This document shows positions 17,984 through 27,019 of a DNA stretch of 64,000 nucleotides, piece after piece; the first letter of the stretch is position 1; each line of letters starts with the position of its first letter. Source of the stretch: Limimaricola sp. (lineage in GTDB: Bacteria; Pseudomonadota; Alphaproteobacteria; Rhodobacterales; Rhodobacteraceae); contig NZ_WGLM01000004.1 of NCBI RefSeq assembly GCF_016125575.1, positions 622,501 through 686,500 on the forward strand, read 5' to 3'. The notes under the pieces are model-generated. The model saw only the letters and a program-made list of their open reading frames with translations. It ran no database searches and was not told the DNA's origin. The position numbers were made by a program, and so were the translations under genes.

Positions 17984-19030
17984 TCAGGCATCATGGATCA
18001 GGGCCAGCGCGTCCCGCGCAATCTGTTCTTCTTCGCGCGCCGGGATCACGTGGACGGGAACCTTGCCGGCCCACAAAAGCAGCGCGGTGATGCGGTCGCG
18101 TATCACCGGACTGTTCTCTCCGATCCCGCCGGTAAAGGCCAGTGCATCAATTCCCCCCATCGCCGCGATGAGCGATCCCGCCTGCCGCGCCGCCCAGTAG
18201 CAGAAATGTGCGACCGCGAACGCGGCAGGCGGCGCCGGATCGGCCAGAAGCGCGCGCATGTCAGCGCTGATCCCCGACAGGCCGAGCAGCCCGCTTTCGC
18301 GGTTGAGCATGTTGGCGGTGGCGGCGATCCCGTCCTCCTCGGCCAGCCGCAGCACCGCGCCCGCGTCGATATCGCCGGGCCGGGTCGCCATGGTCGGCCC
18401 CGAGAGCGGTGAATAGCCCATCGAGGTGGCGACGGACCGGCCCTGGTGGATGGCGCAAAGGCTGACGCCCGCGCCAAGGTGGAGCGCCAGCAGGCGGTCG
18501 GGCAGCGGCGCGATCTGCCGGACAAGGCCCGCGTAGCTGAGCCCGTGAAAGCCGTAACGCCGGATGCCGCGCGCGCGGATGCGTTCGGGCAGGGCATAGG
18601 TGGTGGCGACGGGTGGTTGGCCCGCGTGAAAGGCCGTGTCGAAGCTGGCATATTGCGGCAGCGCGGGATCGCTGGCTGCCAGCGCGTCGATCGCGGCCAG
18701 CGCGGGCGGGTTGTGCAGGGGCGCAAGTGGCACGCAGGCGCGGATCTGCGCCAGCGCATCGGGCGTCAGCCGCGTCGGCGCGGTGAGTGTTTCGCCGCCA
18801 TGGACCACGCGATGCGCGGCGGCGTTGACGGGCCTTTCGCCCAGCGCCTGCCGGATCAGCGTGATGGCCGTGGCATGGTCAGGCGCCTCGACCGGGCGCG
18901 TCTGCCCGTCGTGGCTGAGCGCGGCGTTGCCGCCGATGGTGCTGACCATCAGCCTCGTGACCTCGGTCAGGTCAGGGGCGAAGAGTGCCGCCTTGACCGA
19001 AGAAGACCCTGCGTTGACGACGAGGATCAT
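17984..19030 (-). CDS. ackA: Acetate kinase, short form
   Basis: A 348-residue acetate kinase, clearly shorter than the usual about 400. Conserved segments are VVNAGSSSVK at the N-terminus, AHRVVHGGET, FDTAFHAG, IRRYGFHGLSY, MATRPGDID and GGIGENSPVIR, with the final REEEQIARDA. The usual HLGNG motif reads HLGAG here, so an active-site Asn is replaced by Ala. It would convert acetyl phosphate made by Xsc to acetate with ATP formation. The ATG at 19030 is set by the N-terminal motif; the ribosome-binding site is weak. It lies 85 nt after pta, with a repeat element between them. Confidence 0.86.
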   Translation of the reverse strand: MILVVNAGSSSVKAALFAPDLTEVTRLMVSTIGGNAALSHDGQTRPVEAPDHATAITLIRQALGERPVNAAAHRVVHGGETLTAPTRLTPDALAQIRACVPLAPLHNPPALAAIDALAASDPALPQYASFDTAFHAGQPPVATTYALPERIRARGIRRYGFHGLSYAGLVRQIAPLPDRLLALHLGAGVSLCAIHQGRSVATSMGYSPLSGPTMATRPGDIDAGAVLRLAEEDGIAATANMLNRESGLLGLSGISADMRALLADPAPPAAFAVAHFCYWAARQAGSLIAAMGGIDALAFTGGIGENSPVIRDRITALLLWAGKVPVHVIPAREEEQIARDALALIHDA

Positions 19031-19055
19031 CGGGGCACCCCCGCGATGGCGTTGC

Positions 19056-19113
19056 TGGGGGCGCTGCCCCCGGGCCTGCGGCCCTCCCCCGGAGTACTTG
19101 GGGCAAGATGAAG
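19056..19113 (+). repeat. Dispersed intergenic repeat, copy B
   Basis: Two stacked hairpins, GGGGGC-GCT-GCCCCC (19057-19071) and GGGCC-tgcg-GCCC (19072-19084), precede CCCCCGGAGTACTTGGGGC and AAGATGAAG. It lies in the gap between pta and ackA, both of which read leftward, so it may reduce ackA relative to pta. Confidence 0.6.
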
Positions 19114-19115
19114 CC

Positions 19116-20054
19116 TCATGCGCCGGCGCCCGCAACGATGGCGCCAAGTGCGGCCGAGGCGATGCGCGCGGCCGAACCCTGGCTGCGCGAAGTTAGCAGG
19201 ACCGGCACCTTTAACCCCATCAACAGGCCGCCCGCGCAACAGCCCATCCCCAGCACCATCAGCTTGAACAGCGCGTTGCCAGTGGTGATCTCGGGGACCA
19301 GCACGATATCGGCGTCCCCCGCCACGTCCGAGCGATAGTTCTTGGTCATCGCGGCCTCGGCCGAGAAGATCAGGTCAAGCGCCATCGGACCCTCGACGAT
19401 GGCCTGTGGCAGGGCGGACTTGGCCCAGGCGGCAATGGTCGCGGCCTCCATCGTGTTGGGGACCGAGGGGGTCGGGTCTTCGCTGGGGGCGAGAATGCCG
19501 GCGCGTGGATGAGGAATGTCGAGGATTCCGGCCAGACGCACCGCATGCGCCAGGCTGGCCTGCCGCGTAGCCACGTTCGGCGTGACGTTCAGCGCCGCAT
19601 CAGTCAGCAGAAGCGGCCGGTCCGAGGCGGGCGTGGTGATGTGAAAGACATGCGCACAGATCATCTTCGGTTCGCGCAGGCCCGCCGCCGCAGGCAGCAG
19701 CGCCTTCAGGAACGTCGAGGTGTGGACCTGCCCTTTCATGATCGCATCCGCCTCGCCCGCGTGGACAAGGCGCACCGCCTCGGGCGCGGCCTCGTGGCGC
19801 GGTGCGTGGACCAGCCGGAAGGCCGAGATGTCCCAGCCGATGCGCTGGGCGGCGTCGCGGATGCGCGCGCTGTCGCCGATCAGGATCGGCTGGGCCAATC
19901 CGGCATCGACCGCATCGCGTAGCCCCGTCAGCGCAGTGACCGATCCGGCATTGACCAGCGCGACGCGCGGCGCCGGCCGCCCGCGCGCCTGTGTCAGCAG
20001 CGCCTGGGGGCAATGTGGCGCGACCTGCGACAGGAAGGGGAAATGTTCACGCAT
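19116..20054 (-). CDS. pta: Phosphate acetyltransferase (PTA_PTB family)
   Basis: A 312-residue single-domain phosphate acetyl/butyryl transferase. Seen are PRVALVNAGSVTALTGLRDAVDAGL near residue 28, ADAIMKGQVHTSTFLKALL, and a C-terminal region ending DADIVLVPEITTGNALFKLMVLGMG, typical of the short Pta type found beside xsc. It would transfer the acetyl group from acetyl phosphate to CoA. The ATG at 20054 shares one base with the stop of tauE (TGATG); the long open frame upstream is antisense-frame noise. A phosphate butyryltransferase-like activity cannot be excluded by sequence alone. Confidence 0.87.
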   Translation of the reverse strand: MREHFPFLSQVAPHCPQALLTQARGRPAPRVALVNAGSVTALTGLRDAVDAGLAQPILIGDSARIRDAAQRIGWDISAFRLVHAPRHEAAPEAVRLVHAGEADAIMKGQVHTSTFLKALLPAAAGLREPKMICAHVFHITTPASDRPLLLTDAALNVTPNVATRQASLAHAVRLAGILDIPHPRAGILAPSEDPTPSVPNTMEAATIAAWAKSALPQAIVEGPMALDLIFSAEAAMTKNYRSDVAGDADIVLVPEITTGNALFKLMVLGMGCCAGGLLMGLKVPVLLTSRSQGSAARIASAALGAIVAGAGA

Positions 20055-20794
20055 CACAGCACCGATTTCAGCAGGCCAAGGCAGGCAAGCCCCGCCAGAA
20101 GGACGATCGCAAAGCGGCGGAAGTTCTGCGGGCTGGTGCCAAGGAAATGCCGGCTGCCCAGCCAGACGCCGACCATCATCAGAGGCAAGCCCATCGCGGT
20201 GGCTGTCAGCGTCTCGCGGGTGATCAGCCCGGCATGGCCCAGCACCGGCAGCGTCCACATATCCAGCAGGGTGAAGTAGGCAATCAGCGTGGCGCGGAAG
20301 GTGGCCGCCGGGATGGGTTGCGCGGCGAAGAAGGCCGCCACCGGCAGCCCGCCCACCGCGGCGCCGTTGGCGATGCCCGAGATCACGCCGATGCCCGCAT
20401 GGGCCGGCCCGCCCGCGGCGCGGCGCAGCGTCCAGCCCGACCACAGAACCGCGCACATCGCCAGCACGTAGACCGAGATCGCGGCGCGCGCGTGATCGCT
20501 GCCGACGGCGCCCACGGCCCATACGCCCAACGGCACGCCCGGCAGCGCGCCCGCGATCAGGAACAGCACCCTGCGCCGGTCGATGCCGCTGCGGATCGAG
20601 CGGAACTGGAACGCCGTCAGGGTGAAATCGGCAAGGATCACGACCGGGACCAGGTTCAGCGGGTTGGTGACAAGGCCCGCACTGGATACCGCAAGCGCCG
20701 CGAATCCGAAACCCGAATAGCCCCGCACGAAGGCCGCCACGAACAGCGCCAGCGCCAGCCACAGGCTGGCCCCCGGACCGAGGCCGAACGGCAT
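20054..20794 (-). CDS. tauE: TauE/SafE-family sulfite exporter
   Basis: A 246-residue integral membrane protein of the TauE/SafE (DUF81) family with about seven or eight hydrophobic segments. The family signature is at the N-terminus (ALFVAAFVRGYSGFGFAAL) and in the second half (GIANGAAVGGLPVAAFF). It sits between xsc and pta in the leftward operon, the position expected for export of sulfite released by Xsc. It starts 27 nt after xsc, and its stop is fused to the pta start. The substrate assignment is from context, since the family transports several anions. Confidence 0.88.
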   Translation of the reverse strand: MPFGLGPGASLWLALALFVAAFVRGYSGFGFAALAVSSAGLVTNPLNLVPVVILADFTLTAFQFRSIRSGIDRRRVLFLIAGALPGVPLGVWAVGAVGSDHARAAISVYVLAMCAVLWSGWTLRRAAGGPAHAGIGVISGIANGAAVGGLPVAAFFAAQPIPAATFRATLIAYFTLLDMWTLPVLGHAGLITRETLTATAMGLPLMMVGVWLGSRHFLGTSPQNFRRFAIVLLAGLACLGLLKSVL

Positions 20795-20821
20795 CAGCGC
20801 GCGCCCCGCGGCGGGCGCCGC

Positions 20822-22594
20822 CTAGACACTTTGCGGCCGCATGTCGGCGGCGTCGATGCCTGCCACGGCGACCGGTTTCTTCATCGCGTCGCGGCGGAAC
20901 GGCTCGCCCAGTTCCTGGTTGATCAGCGCCTCGATCAGCGTGGTCTTGCCGGCCTTCTGGTCGGTCAGGGCCTGGGTCAGCGCGGCGGACAGCTCGTCCA
21001 TCGTGCGGGCCTGCACGCCCTGCAACCCGCAGGCGCGCGCGATGCCGGCGTAGCTTACGCCCTCGTCCAGTTCGGTGCCGACGAAGTTGTCGTCATACCA
21101 CAGGGTCGAGTTGCGCTTTTCCGCCCCCCACTGGTAGTTGCGGAACACCACCATGGTGATTGCCGGCCATTCGGGGCGGCCGATGGCGGTCAGCTCTGTC
21201 ACCGCTATGCCAAAGGCGCCGTCGCCGGCAAAACCTACAACGGGCGTGTCGGGGCAGGCGATCTTGGCGCCGATGATCGAGGGCAGACCATAGCCGCAGG
21301 GGCCGAACAGGCCGGGGGCGAGGTATTTGCGCCCCGCCTCGAAGGTCGGGTAGGCGTTGCCGATGGCGCAGTTGTTGCCGATGTCGGAGCTGATGATCGC
21401 CTCGCGCGGCAGGGCGGACTGGATCGCACGCCAGGCCATGCGCGGGCTCATCCAGTCGGGCTTGGCCTTGCGGGCGCGATCGTTCCACGTGGTGCCGGGG
21501 TCGTCATCCTCGTGATCCATGCTGGACAGCTGTTGCGCCCACGCGCTTTTGGTCTGGGCGATGGTGGCCTTGCGGGCGGCACGGTCCGTATCGCCGGCGT
21601 CGGCGGAGAGGCGCTTGAGGATGCCTTCGGCCACCTTGCGCGCATCGCCGACAATACCGACGCTGACCGTCTTGGTCAGGCCGATCCGGTCAGGGTTGAT
21701 GTCGACCTGGATGATTTTCGCGTCCTTCGGCCAATAGTCGAGCCCGTAGCCCGGCAAGGTACTGAACGGGTTCAGGCGGGTCCCGAGGCAGAGCACGACA
21801 TCGGCCTGCCGGATCAGTTCCATCCCTGCCTTGGACCCGTTGTATCCCAACGGCCCGGCAAACAGCGGGTGCGAGCCGGGGAAGGCATCATTGTGCTGGT
21901 AGCCAACACAAACCGGCGCATCCAGCCGTTCAGCCAGATCCATCGAGGCGGGAATCGCGCCGGCAAGGACCACGCCCGCACCGTTCAGGATCACCGGGAA
22001 TTTCGCCTCGGAAAGAAGGTCGGCGGCATGCTGAAGCGCTTCGTCGCCGCCCGAGGGACGCTCGAACGCGACGATCGCGGGCAGGGTGATGTCGATGACC
22101 TGCGTCCAATAATCGCGCGGCACGTTGATCTGGGCAGGCGCGCTGGCGCGGCGGGCGTTCAGGATCACGCGGTTCAGCACCTCGGCGATGCGCGAGGGGT
22201 CGCGCACCTCTTCTTGGTAGGCGACCATGTCCTCGAACAGCTTCATCTGCTCGACTTCCTGGAACCCACCCATGCCGATGGTCTTGTTGGCGGCCTGCGG
22301 CGTCACCAGCAATAGCGGCGTGTGGTTCCAGTAGGCGGTCTTCACGGCGGTGACGAAGTTGGTGATGCCGGGGCCGTTCTGGGCGATCATCATGCTCATC
22401 TTGCCCGAGGCGCGGGTATAGCCATCGGCCATCATCCCGCCCGAGCCTTCGTGGGCGCAGTCCCAGAAGGTGATCCCGGCCTTGGGGAAGAGATCCGAGA
22501 TCGGCATGAAGGCCGAGCCGATGATGCCGAAGGCATGTTCGATCCCGTGCATTTGCAGGGTTTTGACGAAGGCTTCTTCGGTGGTCATCTTCAT
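20822..22594 (-). CDS. xsc: Sulfoacetaldehyde acetyltransferase
   Basis: A 590-residue thiamine-diphosphate enzyme of normal Xsc length. The N-terminal MTTEEAFVKTLQMHGIEHAF, IIGSAFMPISDLFPKAG and WDCAHEGSGGMMADGYTRA segments are highly characteristic of Xsc rather than acetolactate synthase. The cofactor motif GDGAFGIAVTEL, with a later Asn in FRNYQWGAEKRN, is present. It cleaves sulfoacetaldehyde with phosphate to acetyl phosphate and sulfite. AGGAGG lies 6 nt before the ATG at 22594. Paired direct repeats at 22649-22681 mark the likely TauR-controlled promoter. It heads the xsc-tauE-pta-ackA group. Confidence 0.95.
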   Translation of the reverse strand: MKMTTEEAFVKTLQMHGIEHAFGIIGSAFMPISDLFPKAGITFWDCAHEGSGGMMADGYTRASGKMSMMIAQNGPGITNFVTAVKTAYWNHTPLLLVTPQAANKTIGMGGFQEVEQMKLFEDMVAYQEEVRDPSRIAEVLNRVILNARRASAPAQINVPRDYWTQVIDITLPAIVAFERPSGGDEALQHAADLLSEAKFPVILNGAGVVLAGAIPASMDLAERLDAPVCVGYQHNDAFPGSHPLFAGPLGYNGSKAGMELIRQADVVLCLGTRLNPFSTLPGYGLDYWPKDAKIIQVDINPDRIGLTKTVSVGIVGDARKVAEGILKRLSADAGDTDRAARKATIAQTKSAWAQQLSSMDHEDDDPGTTWNDRARKAKPDWMSPRMAWRAIQSALPREAIISSDIGNNCAIGNAYPTFEAGRKYLAPGLFGPCGYGLPSIIGAKIACPDTPVVGFAGDGAFGIAVTELTAIGRPEWPAITMVVFRNYQWGAEKRNSTLWYDDNFVGTELDEGVSYAGIARACGLQGVQARTMDELSAALTQALTDQKAGKTTLIEALINQELGEPFRRDAMKKPVAVAGIDAADMRPQSV

Positions 22595-22648
22595 GGCGGA
22601 ATCCTCCTGGCTGGGCTGCGCGACACTAGGTGCGGCGGGTGTTTCGGG

Positions 22649-22681
22649 TTAGGGCCAGATAGGTCACGCGCTTAGGTCCAG
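22649..22681 (-). promoter_or_regulatory. Candidate TauR operator upstream of xsc
   Basis: On the minus strand, CTGGACCTAA (22681 down to 22672) and CTGGCCCTAA (22658 down to 22649) form a direct repeat with a 23-bp period, about two helical turns. A TAGTGT hexamer follows 20 nt after the second copy and could be the -10 element. The same layout precedes tpa. TauR of Rhodobacter capsulatus is known to act through CTGG-type direct repeats. Confidence 0.65.
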
Positions 22682-22689
22682 ACGTGGAT

Positions 22690-22750
22690 GTCCGGCCGGG
22701 CTTTGCCCAACCGGACGCCTCCGGCGGGAGTATTTTTCGCCAGAAGAAGG
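22690..22750 (+). repeat. Dispersed intergenic repeat, copy C
   Basis: A hairpin with GTCCGG and CCGGAC outer arms and GGGC/GCCC inner arms is followed by CGCCTCCGGCGGGAGTATTT and then CGCCAGAAGAAGG. It lies between the divergent xsc and dadA genes, right next to the TauR-type repeats. Confidence 0.6.
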
Positions 22751-22824
22751 GATTGCGGCCGGGAAGGCTTGCCGTGAGGCTGTGGCCCGGGCTTGGATGG
22801 GCCGTGGGCAATGCGGAGCAGCCG

Positions 22825-24081
22825 ATGAAGGTCGTGGTGATGGGCGCTGGCGTGATCGGGGTCACGACCGCGTGGTATCTGGCAAAGGCCGGTGCCGAGG
22901 TGGTGGTGCTGGACCGCCAGCCGGGTCCGGGGCTGGAGACATCCTATGCCAATGCGGGCGAGCTTAGCTACGGCATGACCTCGCCCTGGGCCGCGCCCGG
23001 CGTGCCGATGAAGGCGCTGAAATGGCTGTTCATGAAGCGCCGGCCGCTGTTCATCTGGCCGCTGATCAGCCCGCGCATGTGGAAATGGGGCGCGCAGATG
23101 CTGATGAACTGCAACGAGGCCGCCTATGGTGTGAACAAGGGGCGGATGGTGCGCATCTCGAACTACTCGCGCGACGTGATGCCGGACCTGATCGCCGAGA
23201 CGGGGATCGCGTTCGACGGGCGCGCGCAGGGCACGCTGCAGCTTTTCCGCACCGACAAGCAGTTGAAGGCCAGCAAGGCGGATCAGGAGATACTGGCCGA
23301 ATATGACAGCCCCTTCGAGGTTCTGGATGCCGAGGGCTGTATCGCGGTGGAACCTGCCTTGGCCGCGGTGCGGCAGAAATTCGTCGGTGGTCTCCGGCTG
23401 ACCGCCGACCGCACCGGCGATTGCCGGATGTTCACCATCGCGCTGGCCGAGAAGGCGGCGGAGCTGGGGGTGGAGTTTCGCTATGGCCAGTCGATCCGGC
23501 GGATCGACATCGAGAACGATCGCGTCGCGCGCGTCGTCACCGCCTTCGGCGAGGTGACGGGCGATGCCTATGTCTGCGCGCTGGGCAGTTATGCGCCCAA
23601 CGTGCTGCGCCCGGTCGGGCTGAACCTGCCGGTCTACCCGGTCAAGGGCTACTCGGTCACGCTGCCGGTGGTGGACGATGCCCGCGCACCGCAATCGACG
23701 ATCATGGACGAGACGCACAAGGTGGCCGTTACCCGCCTGGGCGACCGCATCCGCGTGGCCGGCACAGCCGAGATTGCCGGATATAGCGGCCGACTGGGCC
23801 CGCATGCGACCGACACCGTGCGTCACGTGATTTCAGACCTTTTCCCCGGTGGCGGTGATTTGTCGCGCGCCGAGGGCTGGACGGGCCTGCGCCCGATGAC
23901 GCCCGACGGCACGCCGGTGCTGGGGCCGACACGTTACGGCAACCTCTTTCTCAACACCGGGCACGGCACGCTGGGCTGGACGATGGCCGCCGGCTCTGGC
24001 CGGGCGGTGGCCGACGCGGTGCTGGGCCGGGTGCCCGAGATCAGCTTCGACGGGCTGACGGCGGCGCGCTATCACATGTGA
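22825..24081 (+). CDS. dadA: D-amino-acid dehydrogenase (FAD-dependent, DadA type)
   Basis: A 418-residue flavoprotein. The dinucleotide-binding motif GAGVIGVTTAWYLAKAGAEVVVLDRQ is at residues 7-32. The DadA-typical ANAGELSYGMTSPWAAPG follows, with later AEGWTGLRPMTPDGTPVLG and FLNTGHGTLGWTMAAGSGR. It should deaminate D-amino acids oxidatively at the membrane, passing electrons to quinone. The ATG at 22825 is preceded by GGAG six nt upstream; an upstream in-frame extension runs through the repeat element and is not credible. It is divergent from xsc and near its operator, so co-control by TauR is conceivable but unproven. Confidence 0.9.
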   Translation: MKVVVMGAGVIGVTTAWYLAKAGAEVVVLDRQPGPGLETSYANAGELSYGMTSPWAAPGVPMKALKWLFMKRRPLFIWPLISPRMWKWGAQMLMNCNEAAYGVNKGRMVRISNYSRDVMPDLIAETGIAFDGRAQGTLQLFRTDKQLKASKADQEILAEYDSPFEVLDAEGCIAVEPALAAVRQKFVGGLRLTADRTGDCRMFTIALAEKAAELGVEFRYGQSIRRIDIENDRVARVVTAFGEVTGDAYVCALGSYAPNVLRPVGLNLPVYPVKGYSVTLPVVDDARAPQSTIMDETHKVAVTRLGDRIRVAGTAEIAGYSGRLGPHATDTVRHVISDLFPGGGDLSRAEGWTGLRPMTPDGTPVLGPTRYGNLFLNTGHGTLGWTMAAGSGRAVADAVLGRVPEISFDGLTAARYHM

Positions 24082-24087
24082 AGGCAA

Positions 24088-24155
24088 AGGGGCGCTGCCC
24101 CCTCTTGGCCCAAGGGCCAATTCACCCCCGGAGGTATTTTTGCCAAAATGAAGCG
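24088..24155 (+). repeat. Dispersed intergenic repeat, copy D
   Basis: A GGGGCGCTGCCCC hairpin and the perfect palindrome TTGGCCC-AA-GGGCCAA (24105-24120) precede CCCCCGGAGGTATTTTTGCC and AAAATGAAG. It lies between the convergent dadA and argC genes, where it could terminate both. Confidence 0.6.
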
Positions 24156-24157
24156 GC

Positions 24158-25072
24158 CTAGAGCCCGGTGCCTTCGTCCATGCCCAGCATCAGGTTGAGG
24201 TTCTGCACCGCTGCGCCCGCCGCACCCTTGCCCAGATTGTCGAGGATCGCGACCAGCACCGTGGCGCCGGTGGCGCGGTTGCCATGCACCGAAAGTTCCA
24301 GCCGGTTTGTGTCGTTGAGGTGCTGCGGGTTCAGCCGCGCGCCGTAGTGGTCGGGCGGAACCACCGATACAAAGCGTTCGTTCGCGTAATGTGCCTGCAG
24401 GGCCGCCTCGACCGCACCGGCGCTGCCGGGTTCAAGATGCAGCGGTACCTGCACGATCATGCCTTGCGCGAAGTGGCCGACCGAGGGCACGAAAACCGGC
24501 GGATGCGCCAGAAGCCCATGCCGGGTGATTTCCGGCAGATGCTTGTGCCCCTGTCCGGTCGCATAGACGAAACTGCCTGACACCGCGCCCGACGTATATT
24601 CCTCGATCATCGCCTTGCCGCCGCCGGAATAGCCGGAAATGCCATTGATCGTCAGCGGTCTGTCGAACGCGATCAGCCCCGCCTGAACCAGCGGGCGGAT
24701 CAGCGCGATGGCGCAGGTCGACCAGCAGCCGGGATTGGAAACGCGCTTTGCCGCCGCGATGGCAGCACGCTGTCCCTCGGTCATCTCAGGAAAGCCGAAG
24801 GTCCAGCCTTCGGCGACCCGATGCGCGGTCGAGGCATCAATCAGCCGTACCGGCAGGTCGGCGACCTGCGGCACGATCTCGGTCACGGCGGCGTCGGGCA
24901 GGCAGAGGATGGCAACATCGGCCGCGGCATAGGCGGCATGTCGCGCGGCGGGGTCCTTGCGGTGGGCAGCGTCGATGCGGACAAGCTCGATATCGGGCCG
25001 CGCGGCCAGCCGCTCGCGGATTTGCAGGCCGGTTGTGCCGGCTTCGCCGTCGATGAAGATCTTGTGGGGCAT
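24158..25072 (-). CDS. argC: N-acetyl-gamma-glutamyl-phosphate reductase (type 2)
   Basis: A 304-residue enzyme of the shorter ArgC class found in alphaproteobacteria. It begins [19 protein letters not shown], the NADP-binding loop. The catalytic Cys is in [14 protein letters not shown] near residue 115, and a later GHKHLPEI carries a conserved His. It catalyses the third step of arginine synthesis. The ATG at 25072 is set by the N-terminal motif; the open frame extends 17 codons into the gap without homology. It follows the TauR-like gene by 31 nt in the same direction. Confidence 0.92.
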   Translation of the reverse strand: MPHKIFIDGEAGTTGLQIRERLAARPDIELVRIDAAHRKDPAARHAAYAAADVAILCLPDAAVTEIVPQVADLPVRLIDASTAHRVAEGWTFGFPEMTEGQRAAIAAAKRVSNPGCWSTCAIALIRPLVQAGLIAFDRPLTINGISGYSGGGKAMIEEYTSGAVSGSFVYATGQGHKHLPEITRHGLLAHPPVFVPSVGHFAQGMIVQVPLHLEPGSAGAVEAALQAHYANERFVSVVPPDHYGARLNPQHLNDTNRLELSVHGNRATGATVLVAILDNLGKGAAGAAVQNLNLMLGMDEGTGL

Positions 25073-25103
25073 GGCCGAACCCTTCGCGTTGCAGGCATCC
25101 TTC

Positions 25104-26585
25104 TTATGGCTTTTCGCGGCCAACCGCCAGCGCTTCGGCGATCAGGGCGACGCCGTCGGGGATGCGGCTGGCGGGAATCGAGGAATAGGCGAGACGGTAT
25201 GTGTCGCCGCCCGCGCCGGGCGTGGCGAAGAATGGCGCGCCGGGTTCGATCAATACGCCGCGCGTCTGCAGTCGTGCCGCCAACGCGCCGGTTTCGATCC
25301 CCTCCGGCGCGCGCATCCAGATGGCCGAACCGCCGAATGCGGGCGCGCCGGCAACCTGCAATCCGGCCGTGGCGATCGCCGCGTCGATCACCCGCCGCCG
25401 CTCGTGATAGGCGCGGCCCACCCGGCGGATCAGGGCGTCGTAATGGCCCAGCGACAGGAAATAGGCCACCGTGCGCTGGATCAGCCCCGGCGGGTGGCGC
25501 AGCACCGCGCCGCGCAGGTTGCGCGCCTCTGCGATGAACGGTGCGGGGCCGACGAGGTAGCCCAGCCGCAGACCGGGAAACAGCGATTTCGAGAACGACC
25601 CGACATAGATCACCCGCCCGTCCCGATCGAGCGATTTGAGCGAGGGCGAGGGCGGTTTCAGGAACGACATCTCGAAATCGTAATCGTCCTCGACGATCAG
25701 GAAGTTCTCGGCCTCGGCGCGGGCCAGCAGGGCACGGCGGCGGTCCAGCGGTAGTGTCGCGGTGGTCGGGCACTGGTGGCCGGGCGTCGTGAAAAGCACG
25801 TCGATGCCGCCCGGTACGGCCTCGGGCGGCAGCCCCTCGGCATCGACGGCGACGGGCGATATCCGGGCGCCGTTCTGCGCCAGCAGTGCCCGCAACGCAG
25901 GATAGCCGGGGTCCTCGATGGCCGCGTGTCGGTCCGGTGTCAGCAGCAGCTGTGCCGCGAGCCAGAGGGCGTTCTGCGCCCCGAGCGTCACGAGGATTTC
26001 GTCCGGCGCCGCCTGGATCCCGCGACGGGGCAACGAGACGCGGGCGATGAACTCGACTAGTTTGGGATCGTCACGGTCGTACTGGTCCGAGGTGAGGGCC
26101 GCGAAATCGCGCCGTCCCAGCGCTTGCAGGGCGCAAAGCCGCCAGTTGGCTCCGTCAAAGAGCGTGGGATCGGTTTGACCGTAGATGAACGGGTAGCGGT
26201 AGGAGGCCCAGTCGCCCGGCTTGTCCACCCCGAAGGGCGGGCCAAAGCCGCGGGCGATTGCGCGGGTCCAGTCCACTGTGCCCACGCCATTGCGCCGCGG
26301 GGCTAGCGGGGCAAAGCGCGGCGCCTCGGGCGCGTTGTCGGAGACGAAATAGCCCGAGCGGCCGCGGGCGGTGACGTAATCGTCCGAGACAAGCTCGGTA
26401 TAGGCCAGCGTCACGGTGATCCGGCTGACGCCGAGGTGCCGCGCAAGCTGGCGCGACGAGGGCAGCCGTTCGCCCGGACGGAACCGGCCCGAGAGGATCG
26501 CCTGCGACAGCATCCGCCTGATCCGCGATTGCAAAGTGCCGTCATCGGCCGGATCAAGAAAGAGCGAGTCGAGTGCTGCGGGCAT
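25104..26585 (-). CDS. tauR: MocR-type (GntR/aminotransferase) regulator, probable TauR
   Basis: A 493-residue chimeric regulator. The N-terminal GntR winged helix (about residues 17-82) shows [21 protein letters not shown] and [11 protein letters not shown] fold-type I aminotransferase domain follows, with [29 protein letters not shown] and the PLP Lys in [18 protein letters not shown]. TauR, the known activator of tpa and xsc in Rhodobacter, has this architecture. Location between xsc and tpa, plus CTGG direct repeats before both, supports the name. MocR regulators are a large family, so the specific assignment is inference. The start ATG is at 26585 and the ribosome-binding site is weak. 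Confidence 0.78.
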   Translation of the reverse strand: MPAALDSLFLDPADDGTLQSRIRRMLSQAILSGRFRPGERLPSSRQLARHLGVSRITVTLAYTELVSDDYVTARGRSGYFVSDNAPEAPRFAPLAPRRNGVGTVDWTRAIARGFGPPFGVDKPGDWASYRYPFIYGQTDPTLFDGANWRLCALQALGRRDFAALTSDQYDRDDPKLVEFIARVSLPRRGIQAAPDEILVTLGAQNALWLAAQLLLTPDRHAAIEDPGYPALRALLAQNGARISPVAVDAEGLPPEAVPGGIDVLFTTPGHQCPTTATLPLDRRRALLARAEAENFLIVEDDYDFEMSFLKPPSPSLKSLDRDGRVIYVGSFSKSLFPGLRLGYLVGPAPFIAEARNLRGAVLRHPPGLIQRTVAYFLSLGHYDALIRRVGRAYHERRRVIDAAIATAGLQVAGAPAFGGSAIWMRAPEGIETGALAARLQTRGVLIEPGAPFFATPGAGGDTYRLAYSSIPASRIPDGVALIAEALAVGREKP

Positions 26586-26590
26586 GGGAT

Positions 26591-26622
26591 CTGGCCTGAT
26601 TGCATTGCCAGACTGGACCTAT
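26591..26622 (+). promoter_or_regulatory. Possible TauR-type direct repeat at the tauR start
   Basis: CTGGCCTGAT (26591-26600) and CTGGACCTAT (26613-26622) form a direct repeat with a 22-bp period, 5 nt before the tauR-like start codon but on the opposite strand. The second copy matches the xsc/tpa half-sites well and the first only partly. Occupancy here would block the gene and give autorepression. Confidence 0.4.
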
Positions 26623-26671
26623 CGGCAGGGCCGGGCAAGAGGCCATTGGCGCGCAAGGGGCAGGGCGCCGG

Positions 26672-27019
26672 TCAGGTCGTCTCGCCGCTTTCGTCCGAGA
26701 TGATGCGGGCGGCGATGCGGCTGCGGATATCGGCGGGTTCGGCGGCAAGGGCTGCGGCCATCGCTGCTGTGTCACGATCCAGCCGATGCAAACGGTCGAC
26801 GAGGGCCAGCACGAGGGCCAGCGCGTCGGGCCCAAGTTCAAAACTGTCGACAAGTTCGCAGCATAGCTCCAGCCGCGCTATGTCGACCTCGGTATAGACC
26901 GGGCCCTGTCCGCTTTGCAGTGGGGTGACGATTTCGGCCGAGACAAAGGCACTCAGACGGCTGGTGGTCAACCGGCCCACGGTGGTGACGACCTCGGTGG
27001 TGCTGTAGAACCGGCTCAT
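26672..27019 (-). CDS. cbpM: Chaperone modulator CbpM
   Basis: A 115-residue helical protein of the CbpM/MerR-like modulator family, which binds the J-domain of CbpA and inhibits it. The N-terminal FYSTTEVVTTVGRLTTSRLSAFVSAEIVTP and VYTEVDIARLELCCELVDSFEL segments match the family layout. The start overlaps the cbpA stop by 4 nt, the usual gene pair. Length is normal. A run of Ala and a predicted final helix end the protein. Confidence 0.82.
   Translation of the reverse strand: MSRFYSTTEVVTTVGRLTTSRLSAFVSAEIVTPLQSGQGPVYTEVDIARLELCCELVDSFELGPDALALVLALVDRLHRLDRDTAAMAAALAAEPADIRSRIAARIISDESGETT

Noticed and set aside
19991-22315. 774-codon open frame antisense to tauE and xsc
   Set aside because: A shadow of the xsc reading frame; composition is Arg/Gly/His-rich without any recognisable domain.
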